Origin: JAHBVL01 sp964461025
GTDB taxonomy: Bacteria; Chloroflexota; Chloroflexia; Thermomicrobiales; UBA6265
DNA length: 64,000 nt
Direction of reading: 5' to 3'
Assembly (NCBI GenBank): GCA_964461025.1
Contig: CAYWSE010000003.1
Span: 1-64,000, forward strand
Shown here: in pieces, positions 8,881 to 15,876 of the stretch
Position numbering within the stretch: the first letter of the stretch is position 1
How the letters are laid out: every line of letters starts with the position of its first letter
Translations under genes and position numbers: made by a program
The notes under the pieces: model-generated
What the model was told of the DNA's origin: nothing
Databases searched by the model: none
Seen by the model: only the letters and a program-made list of their open reading frames with translations

Positions 8881-9558
8881 ATGGCGCCCCGGGTGAACGA
8901 CACAATGGACATGAAGCTGAAACTCGCTGATTTCATGCGACAGGCGCTCTCGCTCGACGAGTCCGCCGAGTCGCTCGCCGACGAGATCGAATCGTTCAAG
9001 GAAGACATCAATGCGGGAATTTCGACCGTCGAGCTCGACTCGTCGGTCGGTCCAGCGCCCTTTCTGATCTATCACTATATTTTGGAAATCAGGGACTCCG
9101 AGAATCGAACAGGCAAGGAACTCTTCGATGCAGACGTGCGCACGCTGGAGCGCGCGGCGATGATCGACTCCCCCGGCCCGCGCATTCTCGCCCATGCCGT
9201 GACCGACGAGGAGGCGTTCATTCTGGCCACGACACCTGCGACGCACCGGGCACTGACCGGTGACGACTCGTCCTCGGCGTCCAGATCAGGCGATCCCACA
9301 GACCGAAGCGACGCAGCATCGAGACTCGTTGGAGCGCTTGCTGAGGCCAATAAACTGGCGGGGGAGTGGCTAGCGGCGTTGCGCGCCGAAAGCGCAGCCG
9401 GTGGCAAGAATCCTGATGAAGGCGAATTCGTGGAGTTCAACGAAGCCGAAGCGGCCCTGGCTCTGTTCGTGCTCGACGATCGCAGCATTCGCGACTTGCT
9501 GACGACCCTGAACCTGATGATCGCCAGCGCCAGCGAGTTGCGCAAGGACGAAAGCTAG
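8881..9558 (+). CDS. Hypothetical protein
   Basis: A 225-residue acidic, mostly helical protein with no motif I recognise. The N-terminus, rich in Leu, Glu and Asp, reads like a helical region (about residues 10-45). A low-complexity Ser/Asp/Arg stretch at about 131-145 probably separates two helical segments. There is no signal peptide and no membrane helix. The start is uncertain: ATG 8881, GTG 8893, ATG 8905 and ATG 8911 are in frame, none with a strong ribosome-binding site. It stands alone on its strand, with an inverted-repeat element on each side. Confidence 0.6.
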   Translation: MAPRVNDTMDMKLKLADFMRQALSLDESAESLADEIESFKEDINAGISTVELDSSVGPAPFLIYHYILEIRDSENRTGKELFDADVRTLERAAMIDSPGPRILAHAVTDEEAFILATTPATHRALTGDDSSSASRSGDPTDRSDAASRLVGALAEANKLAGEWLAALRAESAAGGKNPDEGEFVEFNEAEAALALFVLDDRSIRDLLTTLNLMIASASELRKDES

Positions 9559-9572
9559 CGCACCGCCCGTGT

Positions 9573-9670
9573 GTAGCGGCGACGCAGGCGTCGCTCGTCG
9601 CCAGGTCATCGCGCTTTCGTGAACAAACCTGTCTGTCGGGACCCAGAAGCAACGCAGGTGTTGCCGCTAC
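9573..9670. repeat. Inverted-repeat element B (98 bp, nested palindromes)
   Basis: Begins GTAGCGGCGACGC and ends GTGTTGCCGCTAC, so the two ends pair as an imperfect inverted repeat of about 22 bp. Each end also holds its own small palindrome: GCGACGC-AG-GCGTCGC on the left and GCAACGC-AG-GTGTTGC on the right. The whole can fold as a stem with internal hairpins or as a cruciform. It lies between the orphan gene (stop 9558) and the thioesterase gene (stop 9685), where it may also act as a bidirectional terminator. The sequence differs from element A, but the length is nearly the same. Confidence 0.65.
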
Positions 9671-9684
9671 GGTGATCGTGAACG

Positions 9685-10167
9685 CTACGATTGGTCCATG
9701 TACCGGCGTTCCCAGGCCTCCGACATCTCCGGCGAAACCCGGACGAACACGCCCTCCGCCTCCGCCAGAGTCAAACCGTCGCTGTTTCGGGTGATTACAG
9801 CGGCAACGTCAAGCCGCCGGCCGTGATCCTCGACGATCCGTGCTCTGGCGCGAGTGGGAACACCAATCTCGACCGGTTTGCGAAAGCTGACGTTCAAGCG
9901 CGCGGTCACCGCCCAGATGCGATTGGCCGACAGCACCCAGCCCATCACCTCGTCGAGAACCGTTGTGATCAACCCGCCATGCACGATCCCCTGCCAGCCC
10001 TCGACCTTCGAGTCAGGCAACCAATCGGCCCAGACTGAGCCATCGCTGTTCACATAGAAGCTCAACTGCAAACCGTGCTCGTTCAACCGGCCGCAGCCAA
10101 AACAGTTGTGGTCTTGCCGGACGGCGAGAGGATGTGCGGTCTCGAAAGCCGCCTGTGACTCAGCCAT
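9685..10167 (-). CDS. PaaI-like hotdog-fold thioesterase
   Basis: A 160-residue single hotdog-domain protein of the acyl-CoA thioesterase (PaaI/4HBT) family. The active-site helix carries GIVHGGLITTVLDE (residues 60-73) with the family HGG and downstream Asp. An N-terminal NCFGCG (residues 21-26) is typical of a PaaI subgroup. It probably hydrolyses an acyl-CoA thioester; the substrate is unknown. ATG at 10167 is chosen over a TTG two codons earlier. It lies 91 bases downstream of the fumarase gene on the same strand. Confidence 0.83.
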   Translation of the reverse strand: MAESQAAFETAHPLAVRQDHNCFGCGRLNEHGLQLSFYVNSDGSVWADWLPDSKVEGWQGIVHGGLITTVLDEVMGWVLSANRIWAVTARLNVSFRKPVEIGVPTRARARIVEDHGRRLDVAAVITRNSDGLTLAEAEGVFVRVSPEMSEAWERRYMDQS

Positions 10168-10258
10168 GGTCAACTCTTAGCGCGAGAATTCTCATGCCGG
10201 AGCGAACGGAAACCCCATCCGTAGCCTCGCCATTTATGGCGCTTCCCGGCGCACTCCA

Positions 10259-11665
10259 TCAACCCCCTCCGCCGCCGCCCTTGATGCCTGGCGCCGTCAA
10301 CGCAGCAGGATCGAGCAACGCTGTCAGCTCCGCTTCGGAGAGATCGGTCATCTCCAGGGCAACGTCGATGACTCGGCGGTTGCTCGCATACGCCTCCTTG
10401 GCGATCTTGGCGCCGAGGTCGTAGCCGATGATCGCGTTGAGCGAGGTGACCAGAATCGGGTTCTTCTCGACAAGGTCTGCAATCCGCTCCTCATTGACCG
10501 TGAACCCGGCGATCGCTTTCTCGGCCAGGACACGACTGACATTCGCCAAAATCGAGATCGACTCGAGGAGATTGTGAGCGATCACCGGCAGCATCACGTT
10601 CAGCTCGAAGTTCCCCATCTGAGCGCCGACGGTGATCGCCGCGTCATTGCCAATAACTTGAGCACAAACCATCATCGTCGCTTCCGGGATGACCGGATTG
10701 ATCTTGCCAGGCATGATCGACGAACCCGGCTGCAGCGCGGGCAACGCGATCTCGCCCAGTCCGGCCTGCGGACCGCTGTTCATCCAGCGAAGGTCGTTGG
10801 CGATCTTCATCAGCGCGACGGCGTAGGTCTTCAACTGCCCGCTCAGCTCAGCGGCGGTGTCCTGCGTGCCCTGCGCGGCGAAGTGGTCGTGCGCTTCGAC
10901 AAAGGGCAGACCACTCTTTGTTGCAAGCTCGGCCGCCACACCAGCCGCGAAATCGGGATGGGCATTCAACCCCGTACCCACGGCTGTGCCGCCGATCGCG
11001 AGCTCGGCGAGGCGCGGCAACGTCGCATCGATCCGTTCGCGCGCATTGCCGACCTGCGCCGCCCATCCCGCCAGCACCTGTCCCAACCGCACCGGCGTCG
11101 CATCCATCAGATGCGTTCGGCCCGTTTTGACGATCGGCATCAATTCCTCAGCGCGACGGTCAAGGGTCAATTGCAGTTCTTCCATTGCCGGCAGGAGATG
11201 TTCGGCCACCTGCAGAAATGCAGCGAGGTGGATCGCGGCCGGGATGACATCGTTGCTGCTCTGGCACATGTTGACGTCGTCGTTTGGATGCACCGGGCGG
11301 CCACTGCCGGCGATCTGCGCGGAGCGCGAAGCGATAACCTCGTTAGCGTTCATGTTGGTGGACGTGCCCGAACCGGTCTGGAAGATGTCGATCGGAAAGT
11401 GATCGTCCCAATCGCCGCGCTCGACCTCCTCTGCCGCCTGCGCAATCAGCGCGACCTTCTCGGCAGGCAGCAATCCGAGCTTGCCGTTCGTCACCGCGGC
11501 GGCGCCCTTGATCATCCCCAGTGCGCGCAAAAATGACCGTGAGAAGCGAAGATCACTGATCGGAAAATTGATCACCGCGCGCGCCGTCGACGCGCCATAG
11601 AGCGCTTCGGCCGGAACCTGCATCTCGCCCATGCTGTCGCGCTCCGTCCGGGTTTCCTGTGACAT
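10259..11665 (-). CDS. fumC: Class II fumarate hydratase
   Basis: A 468-residue member of the fumarase/aspartase superfamily, iron-independent, interconverting fumarate and malate in the citric acid cycle. The superfamily signature GSSIMPGKINPV is at about residues 307-318, with TGSGTSTNMNANEV and the KTGRTHLMDATP substrate-loop segments typical of FumC. The length matches FumC (about 460-470). ATG 11665 has TTGGAG 8 bases upstream; the longer frame to 11806 runs through a hairpin and is not used. Oddity: the protein ends in six consecutive glycines. Aspartate ammonia-lyase is the main alternative, but the motifs favour fumarase. Confidence 0.93.
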   Translation of the reverse strand: MSQETRTERDSMGEMQVPAEALYGASTARAVINFPISDLRFSRSFLRALGMIKGAAAVTNGKLGLLPAEKVALIAQAAEEVERGDWDDHFPIDIFQTGSGTSTNMNANEVIASRSAQIAGSGRPVHPNDDVNMCQSSNDVIPAAIHLAAFLQVAEHLLPAMEELQLTLDRRAEELMPIVKTGRTHLMDATPVRLGQVLAGWAAQVGNARERIDATLPRLAELAIGGTAVGTGLNAHPDFAAGVAAELATKSGLPFVEAHDHFAAQGTQDTAAELSGQLKTYAVALMKIANDLRWMNSGPQAGLGEIALPALQPGSSIMPGKINPVIPEATMMVCAQVIGNDAAITVGAQMGNFELNVMLPVIAHNLLESISILANVSRVLAEKAIAGFTVNEERIADLVEKNPILVTSLNAIIGYDLGAKIAKEAYASNRRVIDVALEMTDLSEAELTALLDPAALTAPGIKGGGGGG

Positions 11666-11753
11666 CGATTTCTCCAAGGGTCGCAAAGCAACGATTTCAA
11701 TGCGTTCGATTCTAACCGGTAGCACCACAGCGCAACGCGGGGATGCAGACGCG

Positions 11754-11781
11754 AACGGCGGACCCTTCTGGGTCCGCCGTT
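11754..11781 (-). terminator. Strong hairpin between the PPOX gene and fumC
   Basis: Perfect 12-bp stem, AACGGCGGACCC pairing with GGGTCCGCCGTT around a TTCT tetraloop. It lies 30 bases after the stop of the PPOX gene and 89 bases before the fumC start on the same strand. There is no T-tract on either side, so it may be a U-less terminator or an mRNA-stabilising structure. Confidence 0.55.
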
Positions 11782-11810
11782 GCCGGTTCCAGGTAGCGTC
11801 GATCAAGCGA

Positions 11811-12212
11811 TCAACCCATCTGTGTCGTGTGCACCGGCTCGATCACGACGACAATCCGGTGGTCGCCCGGATTGTGCCAGGGATACTCATCGACGCCCAT
11901 GTACTTCTTGGCCATCGCGTTGATGAAGGCATTGTCGGGATCGTCCTCGACCTCGATGACCTTGCCGCGGATCTCGAGATACCGATACGGATTCGCCGGA
12001 TCGACGATTGAGACGGCGATGCGAGGATCACGATCGAGGTTCTTCTTCTTCTGCCGTGCAGTGGTCTGGCTGAACCGGAAGTGTTTGCCATCCCAACCAA
12101 ACCAGACCGGGTTCACCTGTGGCTCGCCGCCGGGGCCAATCGTCGCAACGTCGGCGAGTGCGGTGGAGTCGAGAAGATCGAGATACTGTTCAGGAATCGC
12201 GGTCTGGGACAT
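11811..12212 (-). CDS. PPOX-class (possibly F420-dependent) flavin/deazaflavin-binding protein
   Basis: A 133-residue split-barrel protein of the pyridoxamine-phosphate-oxidase-like fold. Typical features are the LADVATIGPGGEPQVNPVWF strand pair, SQTTARQKKKNLDRDPRIAV, which supplies the cofactor-phosphate-binding Arg/Lys, and the YLEIRGKVIEV strand. Proteins of this length and pattern in actinobacteria and Chloroflexota often bind F420 and act as small F420H2-dependent reductases. FMN binding is the alternative. The C-terminal GDHRIVVVIEP strand closes the barrel. The gene stands apart, 103 bases from the ABC exporter gene behind it. Confidence 0.8.
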   Translation of the reverse strand: MSQTAIPEQYLDLLDSTALADVATIGPGGEPQVNPVWFGWDGKHFRFSQTTARQKKKNLDRDPRIAVSIVDPANPYRYLEIRGKVIEVEDDPDNAFINAMAKKYMGVDEYPWHNPGDHRIVVVIEPVHTTQMG

Positions 12213-12315
12213 CGGAGATGATTTCCTTCATGGTTAACCCGGACGATTAGCCCTTACTAATCATTCGTAACAGTCTAATCCATGGGAAGGAGCTTGGCAA
12301 AGGTTCTGGGCCGCG

Positions 12316-14145
12316 TCAGGCCGAAGCGGTCGCCAGTTCGGGTTCAGGAGGGCGGTAGTTCGGTGATTGATGCCGGAAATAGGTGTCGTAGAGCTCGGCG
12401 TAATGACCACCGGCCGCCATCAGCTCGTTGTGTGAGCCCTCTTCGGCGATCGAGCCGCCCTGCATGACGATGATCCTGTCGGCGTGCCGCACAGTCACCA
12501 ACCGGTGGGCAATGACAATCGCTGTGCGCCCTTCAAGCACCTCGTCCAGACCCTCCTGGATTTGCGCTTCAGTGAGCGGATCGACGCTGGCCGTCGCTTC
12601 GTCGAGGATCACGACCGACGGGTCCTGCAGCAACAACCGCGCCAGCGCAACCAGCTGCCGCTGACCCATCGAGAGTCCCTTGCCCTGCTCTCCAACCGGC
12701 GTGTCCAGTGCCTGCGGCAAGGCATCGATCCAGTCGCCGCCGGCTATTCGCCTTGCCGCCAGCTCGACCTCAGCATCAGATGCGCTCGGTCGGGGATAGC
12801 GGATGTTGTCGGCGACACTCCCCGCAAACAAAAACGGAGTCTGCGGCACGATGCCCAGATGCCGGCGAAGGTCGCTCAGATCGATCGAGCGAATCGAGCG
12901 ACCATCGATACGAATGACACCGCTCTGAAATTCATAAAAGCGGGCGATGAGCTTGCCAAGCGTCGATTTGCCAGCTCCGGTGTGCCCAACCAGGGCGATC
13001 GTTTCGCCCGGTTTGATGTCGAGACTGAAATTGCGTAACACCGGATGATCGTCTACGTAGGAGAAGTCCACGTCCTCGAATTCGATGCTGCCGGAGAAGA
13101 TCTCCAATGGCTGCTCATGTTCCTGGATCACGCGCGGGGTATCGTCGATCAGCGCGAACACGCGCTCCGCCGCAGCCAATCCCTGCTGGAACTGACTCCA
13201 GAATGAGGCAATGCTGGTCAACGGAAACCAGAAGAGCATGACGCTGAGCAGGAAGAGGTACCAGTCCCCAGCGTCGAGCCGGCCGTTGATGACTGCGAGT
13301 CCACCACCGTACAACACCATCACCGTGCCAAGCCCGGCGACGGTGAACAGGATCGGGAAGATGCCGGAGAAGATAAACCCCTGGCGCAGCGTCACCTTGT
13401 AAGCCTGATCGGTGACGTCGAGGAACTCGTCGTAGATTTTGGCTTCCTGCCGGAAATTCTTGGCGACCGCGATGCCGCGCATCGTTTCCTGCACCGAGCG
13501 ATTGACATTCGACATCGCCCGCTGAGCGCCACGTGTACTCTCCCTGGCAATGCGACGAAACGCCAGCGCGATGACGGTAATCACCGGCGCCATCGCCAGC
13601 GTCACCAACGCCAGCCGCCAGTCGCGGTAGAAGAGCACGCCAGTGATGAAGACCAGCATGAGTACCTGGCTGGCCAGGTTCATCGTCAATGTGACCACGT
13701 TGGCGAATTCTTCCGTGTCGCTCGTCACCCGGCTGACGATGCGCCCCGACTGATGCTGGTCGAAAAAGGACATATCTCGACGCATGACCGACCGGAAGAC
13801 ATCGAGACGCAAACGCAGGACGACGTCGCCGACGACCTTCGCCGACACGGATTGCCGAATGAAGTTGAAGATCCAGGCCAACACACCTGCGAGCAGAAAC
13901 GCAACGACCAGCACTTTCGTGTCACGGCCAAAGGTGTCCGCGCCCTGTTCGATCCGGTCGACCCCGTTCGCCAGAATGACTGGCAGCGCGGCATCCAACA
14001 ACGAGGTGAGTACGACCATTACGACCACGAGCGTCATTGCCGCGGCATCGGGCCGGAAATACCCCAGAATCCGCTTCAGCAGGCTTTTGTCGTCGTAGGA
14101 GCGATCGTAGGACTCGGCCTCCAGGCCGTCCATCAGGAATCCCAT
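12316..14145 (-). CDS. ABC exporter half-transporter (canonical Walker B, LSMGQ signature)
   Basis: A 609-residue membrane-domain/ATPase fusion of the type IV exporter family (MsbA/LmrA/BmrA-like). It has six predicted transmembrane helices, then a nucleotide-binding domain with Walker A GHTGAGKST near residue 386, signature LSMGQRQL, Walker B VVILDEATASVD with the catalytic Glu, and the H-loop IAHRL. The signature has Met where most exporters have Gly (LSGGQ). ATG 14145 is preceded by AAAGGA; an in-frame ATG at 14175 is less likely. It may partner the protein at 15877-17673 (see findings). The substrate is unknown. Confidence 0.9.
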   Translation of the reverse strand: MGFLMDGLEAESYDRSYDDKSLLKRILGYFRPDAAAMTLVVVMVVLTSLLDAALPVILANGVDRIEQGADTFGRDTKVLVVAFLLAGVLAWIFNFIRQSVSAKVVGDVVLRLRLDVFRSVMRRDMSFFDQHQSGRIVSRVTSDTEEFANVVTLTMNLASQVLMLVFITGVLFYRDWRLALVTLAMAPVITVIALAFRRIARESTRGAQRAMSNVNRSVQETMRGIAVAKNFRQEAKIYDEFLDVTDQAYKVTLRQGFIFSGIFPILFTVAGLGTVMVLYGGGLAVINGRLDAGDWYLFLLSVMLFWFPLTSIASFWSQFQQGLAAAERVFALIDDTPRVIQEHEQPLEIFSGSIEFEDVDFSYVDDHPVLRNFSLDIKPGETIALVGHTGAGKSTLGKLIARFYEFQSGVIRIDGRSIRSIDLSDLRRHLGIVPQTPFLFAGSVADNIRYPRPSASDAEVELAARRIAGGDWIDALPQALDTPVGEQGKGLSMGQRQLVALARLLLQDPSVVILDEATASVDPLTEAQIQEGLDEVLEGRTAIVIAHRLVTVRHADRIIVMQGGSIAEEGSHNELMAAGGHYAELYDTYFRHQSPNYRPPEPELATASA

Positions 14146-14236
14146 CGTGCGTCCTTTCGCCGGAACGCGCCACACAGCGCGAGTCCGGGAAACGAGAGTC
14201 TACTCCCAGTGCACGGTTTGTCGAAGACAGGGCGCA

Positions 14237-14974
14237 TCAGGCCATGGGTTTCCGCGCAACGACGGTCGTGTATGGCTGCCGGGTGGGGATCGGTCCGTCG
14301 GCCAATGCTGTCTCCAGCGCGGCGACTCCCCTCGCATGAGCAGCGTCGGAGATGAGGTGGAGTGACGAGAACGCCTTTTCACGATAGGGTGTGATGTCGG
14401 TCAGCTCGCCGGTTGTCACCGTGTGTCGTCGTCCGATGTCGACGAATCCCGCGCGTCCCAATTCGGCCTGAAGGGATTCGATGCGAGGATACCGGGCGAT
14501 TTCGTTTCGGCTCGTTTCCGGGAAATAGCGAGACAGAGGCACGCGATTGGCAATGTCTGCTTCGCTGTCGGTGACGACGGCAATCTGGCCGCCGGGTCGA
14601 AGCACACGGAGGGCCTCCCGCGCAGCAGCGTCACGATCGCGAACGTGATGAATCACATCGACGGAATACATCAATGTGAACAGGCCGCCCGGAAATGGCA
14701 GTTGCTCTGCCCGGGCAAGCGCGATGCGATGGGCGACTGGGCCTGGAACCTGCTTCAGCATTTCGATCGACGGATCGATGCCGTAAACCTGGTTTGGAAA
14801 ATGCTGTTCGAACGTCGAAGCGAAATTGCCTGTACCCGTGCCGATTTCGAGCAAACGTGGTTCGCTGGAGTCGCCAGCAAGTTGGAGCAGGAGTTCGATG
14901 ACTGCGGCATTCGGCCGGCGGTAAGCGCCATATGGTCCGGCGAGTTCGTTGTAGTCCATTCTGCGAATCGTCAT
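14237..14974 (-). CDS. SAM-dependent class I methyltransferase
   Basis: A 245-residue Rossmann-fold methyltransferase. Motif I LLEIGTGTGNF (residues about 40-50) binds SAM, the acidic residue at the end of strand 2 is in YGIDPSIEML, and motif post-I/IV is in YSVDVIHHVRD. The ALRVLRPGGQIAVVTDS segment is typical of Methyltransf_11 proteins acting on small molecules. The acceptor is unknown. ATG 14974 has GAGG about 8 bases upstream. It is followed on the same strand by the ABC exporter gene after about 90 bases, so the two may be co-transcribed. Confidence 0.85.
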   Translation of the reverse strand: MTIRRMDYNELAGPYGAYRRPNAAVIELLLQLAGDSSEPRLLEIGTGTGNFASTFEQHFPNQVYGIDPSIEMLKQVPGPVAHRIALARAEQLPFPGGLFTLMYSVDVIHHVRDRDAAAREALRVLRPGGQIAVVTDSEADIANRVPLSRYFPETSRNEIARYPRIESLQAELGRAGFVDIGRRHTVTTGELTDITPYREKAFSSLHLISDAAHARGVAALETALADGPIPTRQPYTTVVARKPMA

Positions 14975-15016
14975 TTCGTCAACCTCGCCGAGACCTCCAA
15001 CTGACTTCCCGCCCGA

Positions 15017-15030
15017 CCGATTAGAATCGG
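15017..15030. promoter_or_regulatory. Short palindrome overlapping a possible -10 box
   Basis: CCGATT-AG-AATCGG, a perfect inverted repeat with 6-bp arms. It lies in the divergent gap between the methyltransferase start (14974) and the secreted protein start, and it overlaps TAGAAT (15022-15027), a possible -10 element reading right. No good -35 is visible. Confidence 0.3.
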
Positions 15031-15068
15031 CGTCGGCGAAAGTGGTAATCGTGGAGTTCAGGCCACAA

Positions 15069-15806
15069 ATGGTCAAGGCAATTTTCTCTACTCTCATGAC
15101 GTTTGTGCTGATTGCGTCGGCCTGGCTCACGACCCCAGTCGGCGCACAGGACGAACAATCCGATGTCAATGCACTGCTCAATTCTGCTGCCATGGCGATG
15201 TCGGATCTCAATTCGTTTCATTTCCTGATCACGACTCCGGTAGGAAAGACGCTGCTGGTCGGCGAGGCAGAACTCATTCAGGTCGAAGGCGATGTTGTGC
15301 GTCCCATGACCTTTCACGCCACAGCCACGATCGGGCTGGGCTTCGCCAGGCTCTCGGTGGAAGCGATAGGCATCAACGACAAGATTTGGATTTCGAATCC
15401 ACTCCAGGGTGGTGCGTTTACGCCGGTCTCGGATGCGCTTGGCGAAGAACTGCCTCCGCTGACCTTTTTCAATCCTGACCAGCTTATCCAGCAGGCGATC
15501 GGACTCATCCAGAATCCTGCAATCGACGGGAGCGAATCGTTGGACGGCGTGCAGACCACGGTCGTAACAGGCAACTTCGCCCTTGGCGACATCACGTTCA
15601 ATGGCACTCCCGTGGTCCAGGGCATCGCTGGAGACTTGATCCCGTTGGAGGTCACTCTCTGGATCGACGAACAGAACCGGGTGCTCCAGGCAGATTTCGC
15701 CGGCGCGCTGTTGCCATCCGAACAGGGCGGCGGCAGAATCGTGCGGCGTGTCGAGTTGTCGCAGTTCGACCAGGTTCTGACCATCGACCCGCCGGCCACA
15801 ACGTGA
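15069..15806 (+). CDS. Secreted LppX/LprG-like protein without lipobox
   Basis: A 245-residue exported protein. The N-terminus has a signal peptide (MVKAIF, then a hydrophobic stretch, probable cleavage after PVGA). There is no Cys for lipidation. The mature part, with LNSFHFLITTPVGKT, an aromatic strand pattern and the LWIDEQNRVLQADFAG segment, resembles the LppX_LprAFG/LolA-like fold that carries lipids or glycolipids outside the membrane. This family call is tentative. The frame extends to a GTG at 15042; I prefer ATG 15069 because it starts the signal peptide. It is followed by a hairpin and then an ABC exporter gene. Confidence 0.65.
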   Translation: MVKAIFSTLMTFVLIASAWLTTPVGAQDEQSDVNALLNSAAMAMSDLNSFHFLITTPVGKTLLVGEAELIQVEGDVVRPMTFHATATIGLGFARLSVEAIGINDKIWISNPLQGGAFTPVSDALGEELPPLTFFNPDQLIQQAIGLIQNPAIDGSESLDGVQTTVVTGNFALGDITFNGTPVVQGIAGDLIPLEVTLWIDEQNRVLQADFAGALLPSEQGGGRIVRRVELSQFDQVLTIDPPATT

Positions 15807-15839
15807 GAACATCGCGTGTGGTGATTCCACACAGTTCTC
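15805..15839 (+). terminator. Bipartite hairpin after the LppX-like gene
   Basis: GAGAAC (15805-15810) pairs with GTTCTC (15834-15839), and GTGTGG (15816-15821) pairs with CCACAC (15827-15832), with an asymmetric bulge between the stems. It begins inside the stop codon of the LppX-like gene and ends 37 bases before the ABC exporter start. No T-tract follows. Confidence 0.4.
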
Positions 15840-15876
15840 ATAGCCTGGTCGGGCGTCAGAAAGAGCATGTCAGTTC

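Noticed and set aside
10574..11536. A 320-codon open frame on the plus strand
   Set aside because: Antisense to fumC; composition typical of a shadow frame.
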